Both the position numbers and the translations under genes were made by a program. Of a DNA stretch of 64,000 bases, positions 8,982 to 18,367 are shown piece by piece; the stretch's first letter is position 1; each line of letters opens with the position of its first letter. Under the pieces are notes generated by a model. It ran no database searches. It had not been told where the DNA came from and saw nothing but the letters and a program-made list of their open reading frames with translations. The DNA comes from Oxalobacteraceae bacterium UBA4003 (GTDB lineage Bacteria > Pseudomonadota > Gammaproteobacteria > Burkholderiales > Burkholderiaceae_D), in NCBI GenBank assembly GCA_002384815.1, contig DGBN01000035.1, positions 1-64,000 of the forward strand, given 5' to 3'.

Positions 8982-11900
8982 ATGCTGATTTTGCCAGGTT
9001 CCAACGCCCTGTCTGCCTTTCGTACCGAACGCCTCTTACTGCAACTGCAACAAATCGATCATGCAATCACCGGGGTGACCGGACAATTCCTGCATTTTGT
9101 CGATTCTGCAGCAGCCATTGCGCCGGATGACGTCAAACGCCTCAACGGTTTACTGATCTATGGCGAACCGTTCTCTGCCAAACTGGAGGGTGACGAGTTT
9201 GTCGTGATCCCGCGTTTCGGCACGATTTCGCCATGGGCCAGCAAGGCGACCGATATCGCGCATAACTGCGGCATGACTGGCATTCGCCGAATAGAACGCG
9301 GCGTGCGTTATATCGTGCACCTGAAATCCGGTTTGCTCGGCGGCGCGAAAAAACTCAGCAACGAGGCGATCGTTGCGGTGCAAGCCTTGCTGCACGACCG
9401 CATGACCGAAACGGTATTGCGCAGCGCCGACGAGGCATCCGGCCTGTTTGGCGAACTGCAAGCCAAGCCGTTGGCCTTCATCGATATCGCGCAGGGCGGC
9501 AAGTCGGCGCTGGTGCAAGCCAATACCGAACTTGGCCTGGCCTTGTCCGACGATGAAATCGATTACCTGCTGACCGCCTTCACGACGGCCAAACGCAATC
9601 CGACCGACGTTGAACTGATGATGTTTGCGCAAGCCAATAGCGAGCATTGCCGTCACAAGATATTCAATGCCGACTGGACTATCGATGGTGTGAAACAGGA
9701 TAAATCCCTGTTCGCGATGATCAAGAATACGCATCAACTGGCGCCGCGCGGTACCGTTGTTGCGTATAGCGACAATTCATCCGTGATTGAAGGCGCAACC
9801 GTTACGCGTTTCTATCCACGTGGCGCTGCCAGCGGCAATGTGTACGCGGAGTCGGAAGAGTTGACGCATATCCTGATGAAGGTGGAGACGCACAATCATC
9901 CGACCGCTATCTCGCCGTTTCCCGGTGCTTCTACCGGCGCCGGCGGTGAAATTCGAGATGAAGGTGCAACTGGTCGCGGCGCCAAGCCCAAGGCTGGATT
10001 GAGCGGTTTTACCGTTTCCAGCCTGATGTTGCCGGATGGCGTGCAACAGTGGGAAAACGATCACGACGTCACCGTTGCGGTAACAGAAGAATCAAAATCG
10101 AATGCATACGGCAAGCCTGATCGCATCGCCTCACCCTTGCAAATCATGATCGATGGACCGATAGGTGCGGCCGCCTTCAACAATGAATTCGGCCGTCCGA
10201 ATCTGGGCGGCTATTTCCGTACCTACGAACAAAACGTTGCAGGTTTGGTCAACGGTTATCACAAGCCGATCATGATCGCCGGCGGCATCGGCAGTATCGC
10301 CGCAATTCACACGAAAAAACACGATTTGCCGGTGGGCAGCTTGCTGATCCAGCTCGGCGGTCCTGGCATGCGTATCGGCATGGGCGGCAGCGCTGCTTCG
10401 TCGATGGCAACGGGAACGAATACTGCCGATCTGGATTTCGATTCGGTACAACGTGGCAATCCGGAAATGGAACGACGCGCGCAGGAAGTCATCAATGCGT
10501 GCTGGGCGATGCAGGATAACAATCCCATCCTGTCCATTCATGACGTAGGTGCCGGCGGTTTGTCGAATGCCTTTCCGGAAATCACCAACGATGCCAGGCG
10601 CGGTGCGATCTTCGATTTGCGCGCAGTGCCGCTGGAAGAAAGCGGCATGGCGCCCAAGGAAATCTGGAGTAACGAATCTCAGGAACGTTATGTGCTGGCG
10701 ATTGCACCGGAAAGCCTGCCGCAGTTCCAGTATCTGTGCGAACGCGAACGCTGCCTGTTTGCCGTGGTCGGCACCGCTACTGAAGAACGCCAGTTGAAGG
10801 TAATCGATCCAGAACACGGCAATGAGCCGGTCGATATGCCGATGGACGTCTTGCTCGGAAAACCGCCGAAAATGCATAGAGACGTCAGCCATGCAAAGCA
10901 AAGTTTTCCTGCCATCGATTTAACCGGCATCGATTTGCTGGAAGCCTCGGTACGCGTGTTGCGTCTGCCGACGGTAGCCGACAAATCCTTCCTGATAACG
11001 ATAGGCGATCGCACCGTTGGCGGCACCACGGTACGCGATCAGATGGTCGGACCATGGCAAGTACCGGTAGCCGATTGCGCAGTAACCACGATGAGTTTTG
11101 ACGGTTATCTGGGTGAGGCGATGGCGATGGGCGAGCGTACACCGCTGGCCGTCATCAATGCCGCAGCATCGGGGCGCATGGCCGTCGGTGAAGCGCTGAC
11201 CAATATTGCTGCTGCACCGATCGCCGATATTTCCGATATCAAACTGTCCGCCAACTGGATGGCCGCTTGCGGCCAGCCGGGCCAGGATGCTGCACTGTTC
11301 GATACAGTAAAGGCAGTCGGCATGGAATTGTGTCCGGCTCTGGGCATCAGCATCCCGGTCGGCAAGGATTCATTATCGATGCGCACTACATGGAAGGATG
11401 ATGGTACGGACAAGGCTGTTGTTTCGCCGGTTTCTCTGATCGTATCGGCATTTGCACCGGTTTATGACGTGCGTAAATCGCTGACGCCGCAACTGCGCAC
11501 CGATGCCGGCGATACCGTGCTGATCGCAATCGATCTGGGCCGCGGCAAGAACCGTTTGGGTGCTTCAGCCTTTGCTCAGGTGATGCAGCAACTCGGCAAT
11601 GAAACACCGGATGTCGATAGTGCTGAAGATCTGAAAGGATTCTTTGCCGCGATCCAGCGCTTGAACAAGGAACAGAAACTGCTCGCGTATCACGATAGAT
11701 CCGACGGTGGCTTGTTCGCAACCTTGTGCGAAATGGCATTTTCCGGTCACAGCGGGCTGTCGGTCAATCTGGATATCCTGACACTGGAAGGCGAGCACGC
11801 CAGCGATGGTGGCGATGCGAAAAACTGGACCGATCAGGTAGCCCAGCGGCGCAAGGACATGACTTTGCGTGCCTTGTTCAATGAAGAACTCGGTGCGGTA

Positions 11901-12992
11901 ATTCAAGTGCGTGCCGCTGAAAAATCGGATGTCATGAATGTGCTGCGCGAATACAATCTGGGCGCCTGCAGCCACATCATCGGTAAGCCGAGTGGCGACG
12001 ACATGATTGAATTCACACGCGATGCCAAGGTGATTTACAGCCAGTCGCGCATCGATCTGCATCGCTTCTGGAGCGAAACCAGCTGGCGCATTGCGCGTCT
12101 GCGCGACAATCCGGATTGTGCCGATGCCGAATACGATCGCATCCTCGACAAGCTCGATTTTGGCATCAATCCGGTGCTGACCTTCGATCCGCAGGAAGAT
12201 ATTGCTGCACCGTTTATTGCCAAGGGCGCTCGGCCACGCGTGGCAATCCTGCGCGAGCAGGGCGTCAATTCGCAGGTGGAAACAGCATATGTGATGCACA
12301 AATCCGGTTTTGAAGCGGTGGATGTGCATATGAGCGATCTGATTAGCGGCCGTGCACATCTGAGCGATTTCAAGGGCATGATCGCCGTCGGCGGCTTCTC
12401 TTACGGTGACGTATTGGGTGCGGGTGAGGGCTGGGCAAAAACGATACTGTTCAATATGCAACTGGCGGAGGAGTTCGCCACTTACTTTGATCGCGCCGAT
12501 ACGTTTGCTTTGGGTATTTGCAACGGCTGCCAGATGATGAGCAATCTGAAATCGATTATTCCTGGTGCTCAAGCATGGCCTAAGTTTACGCGCAACAAGG
12601 CGGAGCAATTCCAGGCGCGATTTTCCATGGTTGAAGTGACGGATTCTCCATCGATCTTCTTCAGTGACATGGGCGGCACACAGGCCCCGATAGCGATTGC
12701 ACACGGTGAAGGTTATGCGGACTTCTCATTGACTGGCGACATAGACCAGGCACTGGTGGCGATGCGTTTTATCGATAACAAAGGCCATACAAGCGAAATC
12801 TATCCATACAATCCGAACGGTTCGCCGGAAGGGATTACGTCGGTGACGACGCCGGATGGTCGTTTTACGGTTCTGATGCCGCATGCCGAACGCGTATTCC
12901 GCAGCGTGCAGCAGTCATGGCGCCCGGAGTCATGGGGCGAAGATTCGCCATGGATGCGCATGTTCCGCAACGCACGCAAGTGGGTCGGCTAA
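8982..12992 (+). CDS. purL: Phosphoribosylformylglycinamidine synthase, single-chain
   Basis: 1336 residues, the typical size of the large single-chain PurL of Gram-negative bacteria. It converts FGAR, ATP and glutamine to FGAM in de novo purine synthesis. The order is an N-terminal PurS-like domain, a linker, two AIRS-type ATP-binding halves (MKVETHNHPTAISPFPGA with the GAGGEIRDE loop, and IPVGKDSLSM in the second half), and a class I glutamine amidotransferase domain from about residue 1060. In that domain GICNGCQMMSNL holds the nucleophile Cys near 1181 and AHGEGYADF supplies the His/Glu region. It stands alone with its own terminator. Confidence 0.98.
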   Translation: MLILPGSNALSAFRTERLLLQLQQIDHAITGVTGQFLHFVDSAAAIAPDDVKRLNGLLIYGEPFSAKLEGDEFVVIPRFGTISPWASKATDIAHNCGMTGIRRIERGVRYIVHLKSGLLGGAKKLSNEAIVAVQALLHDRMTETVLRSADEASGLFGELQAKPLAFIDIAQGGKSALVQANTELGLALSDDEIDYLLTAFTTAKRNPTDVELMMFAQANSEHCRHKIFNADWTIDGVKQDKSLFAMIKNTHQLAPRGTVVAYSDNSSVIEGATVTRFYPRGAASGNVYAESEELTHILMKVETHNHPTAISPFPGASTGAGGEIRDEGATGRGAKPKAGLSGFTVSSLMLPDGVQQWENDHDVTVAVTEESKSNAYGKPDRIASPLQIMIDGPIGAAAFNNEFGRPNLGGYFRTYEQNVAGLVNGYHKPIMIAGGIGSIAAIHTKKHDLPVGSLLIQLGGPGMRIGMGGSAASSMATGTNTADLDFDSVQRGNPEMERRAQEVINACWAMQDNNPILSIHDVGAGGLSNAFPEITNDARRGAIFDLRAVPLEESGMAPKEIWSNESQERYVLAIAPESLPQFQYLCERERCLFAVVGTATEERQLKVIDPEHGNEPVDMPMDVLLGKPPKMHRDVSHAKQSFPAIDLTGIDLLEASVRVLRLPTVADKSFLITIGDRTVGGTTVRDQMVGPWQVPVADCAVTTMSFDGYLGEAMAMGERTPLAVINAAASGRMAVGEALTNIAAAPIADISDIKLSANWMAACGQPGQDAALFDTVKAVGMELCPALGISIPVGKDSLSMRTTWKDDGTDKAVVSPVSLIVSAFAPVYDVRKSLTPQLRTDAGDTVLIAIDLGRGKNRLGASAFAQVMQQLGNETPDVDSAEDLKGFFAAIQRLNKEQKLLAYHDRSDGGLFATLCEMAFSGHSGLSVNLDILTLEGEHASDGGDAKNWTDQVAQRRKDMTLRALFNEELGAVIQVRAAEKSDVMNVLREYNLGACSHIIGKPSGDDMIEFTRDAKVIYSQSRIDLHRFWSETSWRIARLRDNPDCADAEYDRILDKLDFGINPVLTFDPQEDIAAPFIAKGARPRVAILREQGVNSQVETAYVMHKSGFEAVDVHMSDLISGRAHLSDFKGMIAVGGFSYGDVLGAGEGWAKTILFNMQLAEEFATYFDRADTFALGICNGCQMMSNLKSIIPGAQAWPKFTRNKAEQFQARFSMVEVTDSPSIFFSDMGGTQAPIAIAHGEGYADFSLTGDIDQALVAMRFIDNKGHTSEIYPYNPNGSPEGITSVTTPDGRFTVLMPHAERVFRSVQQSWRPESWGEDSPWMRMFRNARKWVG

Positions 12993-13073
12993 GCATTCAG
13001 CAATGTAGTTCATGCAGATCGCTTCCTTGATGAAGTGGGCGATCAAATAGTCTGATGCAATAAACGAGGTAAT

Positions 13074-13105
13074 AAAAAAAGGCGCTCCGAAGAGCGCCTT
13101 TTTTT
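13074..13105. terminator. Bidirectional terminator between purL and the parvulin gene
   Basis: A7-GGCGCTC pairs with GAGCGCC-T7 around a CGAA tetraloop. The symmetry fits termination of purL (+) and of the selO-to-parvulin operon (-). Confidence 0.9.
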
Positions 13106-13117
13106 GTCAGACGACGA

Positions 13118-13894
13118 TTACTTGATTGTTGCCTTCGCACGCAGTTGCTGCTGGAATGCCTGCAGCTTTTTCTGTTGCAGTCCTTCCGAGATTTGCGGTT
13201 TTACTTCTTCCAGGGTCGGGATTTTTGCTGCACGCACGTCATCCAGACGGATCACGTGGTAACCGAATTGGGTTTTAACCGGCGTGTCGTACAACTGGCC
13301 TTTTTGCAGCGAAATCATCGCATCCGAGAAAGGTTTGACGAATGCGGCTGGTGCTGCCCAATCCAGATCGCCGCCATTGCCGGCCGAGCCTGGATCTTTC
13401 GATTGCTTGGCCAGTTCTTCAAACTTGGCGCCGCCTTTTAATTTGGCAATAATGGCTTTTGCTTCATCTTCTTTTTCCACCAGGATGTGGCGAGCGTGAT
13501 ATTCCTTGTCGCTGGCTTGTGCGCGGAAGCGGTCGTATTCAGCCTTGATATCCGCATCCTTGACCGGATTTTTCTTCAGGAAATCGGCGACCAGCGCGCG
13601 TATCAGTATTGATTGGCGGGCAATTTCAACCTGGCTTTTCACTTCGGCATTGGTGCCCAGGCCCAGCTTGTCGGCTTCCTGAATCAGGATTTCGCGATTG
13701 ATCAACTCTTCCTTGACCATGGCGCGCAGTTCGGGCGTGTCTTGCTGACCTTGTGTCGCCATTTGTTTGATCATGATATCTGCACGTGAAGACGGCACTG
13801 CTTTGCCATTCACCACGGCCAGATTTTGTGCCATTGCAGGCAATGCAGCGGATACAAATAATGCGACCAGCAGATGAGCAGGTTTTAAGATCAT
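13118..13894 (-). CDS. Periplasmic parvulin-type peptidyl-prolyl isomerase
   Basis: 258 residues with a clear signal peptide (about 1-22, ending PAMAQ). A SurA-like N-terminal helical region follows, then one parvulin domain around 130-225 (HARHILVEKEDEA, GGDLDW, FGYHVIRLDDVR). It is a soluble periplasmic folding catalyst of the PpiC/PrsA-like group. It is the last gene of the minus-strand operon with bolA and yciB, 58 bases after the bolA stop, and is followed by a strong terminator. Confidence 0.9.
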   Translation of the reverse strand: MILKPAHLLVALFVSAALPAMAQNLAVVNGKAVPSSRADIMIKQMATQGQQDTPELRAMVKEELINREILIQEADKLGLGTNAEVKSQVEIARQSILIRALVADFLKKNPVKDADIKAEYDRFRAQASDKEYHARHILVEKEDEAKAIIAKLKGGAKFEELAKQSKDPGSAGNGGDLDWAAPAAFVKPFSDAMISLQKGQLYDTPVKTQFGYHVIRLDDVRAAKIPTLEEVKPQISEGLQQKKLQAFQQQLRAKATIK

Positions 13895-13952
13895 ATAAAT
13901 TCCTAATGGAAGTATTTTTTAGAGAAGTACGGCAATCAATTTACGGCGCATG

Positions 13953-14222
13953 TCAAATTTCGGATGGCGCCAAGGCAGTAATGGCTAACGCATGTATTTC
14001 TGTGTGCATCATGTCATCCAGACAATCATACACCAGCCTGTGACGTTTTATCCGGCTCTGCTTTTCAAACTGAGCGGAAATAATGCGCAGACGAAAGTGG
14101 CCACCACCAGATGCCGCACCGGCATGTCCTGCATGCAATGCAGACTCGTCTTCCAGTTGACATTCCAGCGGTGTAAAAGTTTCAACAAGTCGTTCCCGCA
14201 TGCGGTCCATTCGTGTACTCAT
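13953..14222 (-). CDS. BolA family protein
   Basis: 89 residues. The start MSTRMDRMRERLVETFTPLE, a central variable loop rich in Gly/Ala/His, and the conserved block RLVYDCLDDMMHTEIHALAITALAP with its catalytic-like His are typical of BolA. These proteins bind monothiol glutaredoxins and [2Fe-2S] clusters and act in iron-sulfur trafficking or as morphogenic regulators. The ATG overlaps the yciB stop (ATGA at 14222-14219), which shows translational coupling and fixes the start, although the frame stays open further upstream. Confidence 0.88.
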   Translation of the reverse strand: MSTRMDRMRERLVETFTPLECQLEDESALHAGHAGAASGGGHFRLRIISAQFEKQSRIKRHRLVYDCLDDMMHTEIHALAITALAPSEI

Positions 14223-14839
14223 TGCGGCTCTTTCAGATACTTGGAGAGCATCAAACTCTGAGCAATGATGAAGGCGAACATCAGCCCCATGCCGCCGAAC
14301 AGTTTGAAATTCACCCAGGTGGCGGTGGAAAAATTGAAAGCCACATACAGGTTCAGCAAGCCCATCGTGATGAAGAAGGCGACCCAGGACAGATTGACAC
14401 GACGCCATACGCCATCCGGCAGCGACATCTGTTTTTCCATCATGATGCGGATCAGGTTTTTATTCAGGAAAATCTGGCTGAATAACAGGGCAGCGGCAAA
14501 GCACCAGTAGAGAACGGTAGGTTTCCACTTGATGAAGGTTTCGTTGTGGAAGTAAATCGTTGCACCGCCAAAAAACACGATAATTGCCATCGACAGCCAT
14601 AGCGTGCCATCGACTTTTTTCCGGCGTGACAGCAGGTAGCCGATTTGCAAAACGGTGGCGATGATGGCAATTGCGGTGGCGAGCAGGATAGGGGCTTGCG
14701 TGGCCGTGACTTGACCACCGGAAACCAGCCCGGACAGAAATTGCTGGCCGAATGCCTGCGCGGCATCGGTGTTGCCTTCGCCCCATTTGAAGACGGCGAA
14801 AAAAAGAATGACGGGAAACAGGTCGAACAGGAATTTCAT
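14219..14839 (-). CDS. yciB: Septation protein A / inner-membrane protein YciB
   Basis: 206 residues from MKFLFDLFPVILFF, the invariant start of the family. About five to six membrane helices are visible, with the conserved FFGGATIYFHNETFIKWKPT loop near the middle. YciB is an inner-membrane protein implicated in cell-envelope synthesis and septation. The open frame extends 41 codons upstream, but that part lies inside msrB and has no membrane character; the ATG at 14839 is 5 bases after the msrB stop. Gene order yciB-bolA-parvulin is a familiar betaproteobacterial cluster. Confidence 0.93.
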   Translation of the reverse strand: MKFLFDLFPVILFFAVFKWGEGNTDAAQAFGQQFLSGLVSGGQVTATQAPILLATAIAIIATVLQIGYLLSRRKKVDGTLWLSMAIIVFFGGATIYFHNETFIKWKPTVLYWCFAAALLFSQIFLNKNLIRIMMEKQMSLPDGVWRRVNLSWVAFFITMGLLNLYVAFNFSTATWVNFKLFGGMGLMFAFIIAQSLMLSKYLKEPQ

Positions 14840-14844
14840 ATGAA

Positions 14845-15258
14845 TCAGCTTTCGTTCAGATCGGGTGTGGCGTCGAAGCGCAGAGATGCCGAGTTGATGC
14901 AATAGCGCAAGCCGGTTGGCGGCGGGCCGTCGTTGAAGACGTGGCCCAGATGCGCATCGCATACATTACAGATGACTTCGGTACGTATCATGCCATAGCC
15001 GCGATCTATTTTTTCCTTCACATTGTCCGGATTGAGTGCGGTGAAATAGCTGGGCCAGCCGCAACCGGAGTCGAATTTGGTATCCGATGCAAACAGCGGC
15101 GTATTGCAGCAGACACAGGTATAAATGCCATGCTCGTGATGATCCCAGTAACGGCCGCTGAACGGCGCTTCAGTCGCTGCGTGGCGTGTGACGTCGTATT
15201 CTTCATCGTCCAGCATGGCGCGCCACTCGGCGTCGGTCTTGATTACTTTTTCAGTCAT
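14845..15258 (-). CDS. msrB: Peptide-methionine (R)-S-oxide reductase
   Basis: 137 residues. MsrB reduces methionine-R-sulfoxide in proteins with thioredoxin as donor. The zinc site CxxC pairs are Cys48/Cys51 and Cys97/Cys100, the catalytic Cys is Cys120 in RYCINSASLRF, and Cys66 (SGCGWPSY) is in the resolving position. No signal peptide is seen, so it is cytoplasmic. Its ATG overlaps the selO stop (ATGA, 15258-15255), so the two are probably translated together. A TTG three codons upstream is possible but less likely. Confidence 0.95.
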   Translation of the reverse strand: MTEKVIKTDAEWRAMLDDEEYDVTRHAATEAPFSGRYWDHHEHGIYTCVCCNTPLFASDTKFDSGCGWPSYFTALNPDNVKEKIDRGYGMIRTEVICNVCDAHLGHVFNDGPPPTGLRYCINSASLRFDATPDLNES

Positions 15259-16757
15259 GATGAACAACTCACTTCAAGGTCGTTGGCCCAGTCGGGCGGT
15301 AAGGCGGCGTACTTTTCGTTTTCAGCTTGTTCGTCAAACGGTTTTTCCAGCACCTGCAATAGTTTTGCCACTTCGGAAAAGTCTTTGTTCTGCGCTTTTT
15401 CGATGGCGATTTGCGCCAGATAATTGCGCAAAACGTATTTGGGGTTGACCGCGTGCATTGCAAGCTTGCGGGCGTCGTCGTTGCTGTTTTCCAGTTGCAG
15501 ACGCCCCTCGTATTGTAGCGTCCAGTGATCAAACGCGGCACGGTCTATGAACAGGTCGCGTAGCGCTTCGCGGCTGCCCGCATGCCCGATGCGCAACTCG
15601 CCGAGACGACGGAAGAACAGCGTAAAGTCGGTATGGCTGCCTTGCAGAACGGCAAATAGTGCATCGAATAGTTTGCCGTCATCCGGTTGCTGCGTTTGCA
15701 GGCCGAGTTTGGCGCGCATCAGTTCTGCGAATTTTTCGGCATAGGCCGGTTTGTAAATTCGCAGTGCGTCCTGCGTTTCGTCTACATCATCGATCAAGGG
15801 TAGCAGGGCCTGGCCCAGCGCATAGCAATTCCATTCGCCGATCTGCGGCTGGCGCGCATACGAATAGCGGCCCTGCTGATCGGTGTGATTGCAGATTTGC
15901 GTGGCGTTGAAGGCTTCCATGAAGCCGAAGGGGCCGTAGTCCAGCGTCAAGCCCAGTATCGACATGTTGTCGGTATTCATCACGCCGTGCATAAATCCGA
16001 CAGCCTGCCAGTGCGCGATCATCTGTGCGGTGCGCAGGGTGACTTCGCTTAACAGCGCTTTATAAGGATTTTCAACAGTTTTGAATTGAGGGTAGAACTG
16101 CGCGATCACATAGTCGGCCAGTGTTTTCAGTTCATCGTGTTTTTCATTGTAGAACCAGTGTTCAAACGAGCCGAAACGCACGAAACTCTGCGCCATGCGC
16201 GTGGCGACGGCAGCGGTTTCACGCTGTTCGCGCAATATGATCTGGTCGGAACCGGTAACGCACAACGCACGCGTAGTGGGTATGCCCAGCGCCGCCATGG
16301 CCTCTGAGCATAAAAATTCACGTATCGATGAACGCAGCACGGCACGTCCATCGCCCATGCGCGAGTAGGGCGTCAATCCGGCGCCTTTCAATTGCAATTC
16401 GAGTCTGCCACTGGGGGTAATTGCCGGAGCGGGCACATCGCCGAGCAGAATGGCGCGGCCATCACCGAGTTGGCCGGCCCATGCACCGAATTGATGACCT
16501 GAATATACGGCTGACACTGGGCCGGAGCCGTCGGGAATGCGATTGCCGGTGAAGGTTTCTATGCAAGCTGCGCTGTTGATGTCGGAAAAATCCAGCCCGA
16601 TCAGGGCTGCGGCCGAAGTGCTGGCACACACCAGATAGGGAGCAGGCAGGGGTGTCGGCATCAGCGCGGTATAGTGTGCCGGCGGCAAGGATGCAAACGA
16701 ATTGGCAAGCGGCAAATCGTTCAAACGGCAAGCCGCGTGCGGTATGGGGGTATTCAT
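15255..16757 (-). CDS. selO: Protein adenylyltransferase SelO (YdiU)
   Basis: 500 residues from an ATG with AAGGAA 6 bases upstream. SelO is a pseudokinase-fold enzyme that transfers AMP to Ser/Thr/Tyr of target proteins and is tied to redox stress. Landmarks are YSGHQFGAWAGQLGDGRAI, LELQLKGAGLTPYSR, the HGVMNTDNMSI catalytic-loop equivalent and the DYGPFGF metal-binding loop. The C-terminus ends VSCSS: a Cys stands where vertebrate SelO has selenocysteine. Overlap with msrB places two redox-linked functions in one transcript. The frame is open 16 codons further upstream, without a ribosome-binding site. Confidence 0.95.
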   Translation of the reverse strand: MNTPIPHAACRLNDLPLANSFASLPPAHYTALMPTPLPAPYLVCASTSAAALIGLDFSDINSAACIETFTGNRIPDGSGPVSAVYSGHQFGAWAGQLGDGRAILLGDVPAPAITPSGRLELQLKGAGLTPYSRMGDGRAVLRSSIREFLCSEAMAALGIPTTRALCVTGSDQIILREQRETAAVATRMAQSFVRFGSFEHWFYNEKHDELKTLADYVIAQFYPQFKTVENPYKALLSEVTLRTAQMIAHWQAVGFMHGVMNTDNMSILGLTLDYGPFGFMEAFNATQICNHTDQQGRYSYARQPQIGEWNCYALGQALLPLIDDVDETQDALRIYKPAYAEKFAELMRAKLGLQTQQPDDGKLFDALFAVLQGSHTDFTLFFRRLGELRIGHAGSREALRDLFIDRAAFDHWTLQYEGRLQLENSNDDARKLAMHAVNPKYVLRNYLAQIAIEKAQNKDFSEVAKLLQVLEKPFDEQAENEKYAALPPDWANDLEVSCSS

Positions 16758-17016
16758 GTCAATTCCTTGAGCGGCGGAAAGCCGGGCTGGTGTGGCTGTC
16801 TGCATGCAATAAGGATTTAGCCATGATTAGTAAAACTGATACGGACATATACAACCGAGCCGGGATCCATTGATGCAGTAAGTAAAGTGCGTATTTTGAC
16901 AGAGAAGGGCAAACGGCATGCAGCAGTGATGGAATTGTTTCCCACTTGCATTTTTGGAAAGCTGCTCTTTCTATATATGGTATAAAAACGGTCATTATTG
17001 CCTAAAAGAATACAAA

Positions 17017-18273
17017 ATGGCCCTGCGTACTTCCTTCCTGCTACCCAGCCTGAAATTGATCGCCGCTTTTTCCCTTGCTTGCGCTGCTTCCTGCGCACTT
17101 GCCGAGAATGTGAAAATTGCTTTCATCGATCCGCTGTCCGGGCCGTTTGCGCCGGTCGGGCACAATCTTTTGCGCAGTTTCCAGACGATAGCCGCGCTGT
17201 CGAATCAGAAAAAATGGGGTGGAGAGCATACGATAGAAGTGGTCGGCTTCGATAACAAGGGCAGTCCGCAGGAATCGCTGATCCAGCTGAAATCCGCCAT
17301 CGATCAGGGTTATCGTTACATCACGCAGGGTAACGGTTCGGGCGTTGCACTGGCGCTGATCGATGCGGTGAACAAACACAATGAACGTAATCCAGGCAAG
17401 GAAGTGCTATTCCTCAATCATTCGGCAGGCGATCCGATGCTGACGAATGCGAAATGCAGCTTCTGGCATTTTCGTTTCGATGCACATTCGGAAATGAAAA
17501 TGGAATCGCTGACCAGTTACATGGCGCAGGATCCGGCAATCAGGAAAGTCTATGTCATCGGGCAGAATTACGCGCTGGGACAGGAAGTTTCACGCACCTC
17601 GCGTATTTATCTGAAACGCAAAAGACCGGATATGCAGATCGTGGGCGATGATTTGCATCCGATTGGCCAGGTAAAGGACTTTTCTCCGTATATCGCCAAG
17701 ATCAAGGCTTCAGGCGCCGATACCGTTATTACCGCCAATTGGGGCACTGACCTTGCCTTGCTGATCAAGGCGGCGAAGGAGGCCGACCTGAAGGCGAACT
17801 TCTATACCTTCTATGCTGCAACGACCGGCGTACCAACTGCGATGGGTGCGGCCGGACTGGACCGCGTCAAATATGTGGCGTACTGGAACCTGAATAATGA
17901 AAGCTATGCAGGCAAGGACATCATTGAACAATTCAGGAAAAAATATAACGATGATTACTATGCGATGGCGTCTTACACCATCATGGCCATGCTTGGTCGG
18001 GCGTTCAGGGAAGGCGCTTCCACCGACCCCCTGAAGGTGGCGCTGGCGATGGAGGGCATGAAGGTAAAAAGCCTGAACGGCGAAGTCGAAATGCGCAAAT
18101 CAGATCATCAGGCGCAGCAGCCTTTGTACATAGCAACATGGACGAAGAAAAACAATACGGACGTTCGATTTGATCAGGAAGATACCGGTTACGGTTGGCG
18201 CACCAATAAAAAAATCGCGGCCTATGTAGCCACCCAGCCGACTTCATGCCAGATGAAACGTCCGCTCAGATAA
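17017..18273 (+). CDS. livK: ABC transporter substrate-binding protein, branched-chain amino-acid type
   Basis: 418 residues from the ATG at 17017. A signal peptide runs to about residue 29 (ending CALAEN). The mature part begins VKIAFIDPLSGPFAPVG, the family's periplasmic binding protein type I start, and contains VLFLNHSAGDPMLT and YALGQEVSRTSRIYLKRKRP. It is the receptor of the five-gene ABC importer that follows. The family also binds urea, amides and aromatic compounds, so leucine/isoleucine/valine specificity is only presumed. An upstream 21-codon extension of the frame has no signal-peptide logic. Confidence 0.88.
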   Translation: MALRTSFLLPSLKLIAAFSLACAASCALAENVKIAFIDPLSGPFAPVGHNLLRSFQTIAALSNQKKWGGEHTIEVVGFDNKGSPQESLIQLKSAIDQGYRYITQGNGSGVALALIDAVNKHNERNPGKEVLFLNHSAGDPMLTNAKCSFWHFRFDAHSEMKMESLTSYMAQDPAIRKVYVIGQNYALGQEVSRTSRIYLKRKRPDMQIVGDDLHPIGQVKDFSPYIAKIKASGADTVITANWGTDLALLIKAAKEADLKANFYTFYAATTGVPTAMGAAGLDRVKYVAYWNLNNESYAGKDIIEQFRKKYNDDYYAMASYTIMAMLGRAFREGASTDPLKVALAMEGMKVKSLNGEVEMRKSDHQAQQPLYIATWTKKNNTDVRFDQEDTGYGWRTNKKIAAYVATQPTSCQMKRPLR

Positions 18274-18367
18274 TCACGTACAGGTAATAGACGGGCGGCT
18301 GCGCCTCGTGTCATTGCGCTTGCATGGCGACTGCATTACCTTGCGTCGAACAGGGGAGTGAAGGTAC

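Noticed and set aside
11565..12704. A 379-codon open frame on the minus strand inside purL
   Set aside because: It is a mirror of purL codon usage; the translation resembles no protein family.
16880..17016. Possible sigma-54 promoter before the binding-protein gene
   Set aside because: GG and GC elements are present but with the wrong spacing for -24/-12.
18283..18345. Inverted repeat GGTAAT/ATTACC between the binding-protein and LivH genes
   Set aside because: Arms are short and the loop is over 40 bases; too weak to call a regulatory structure.
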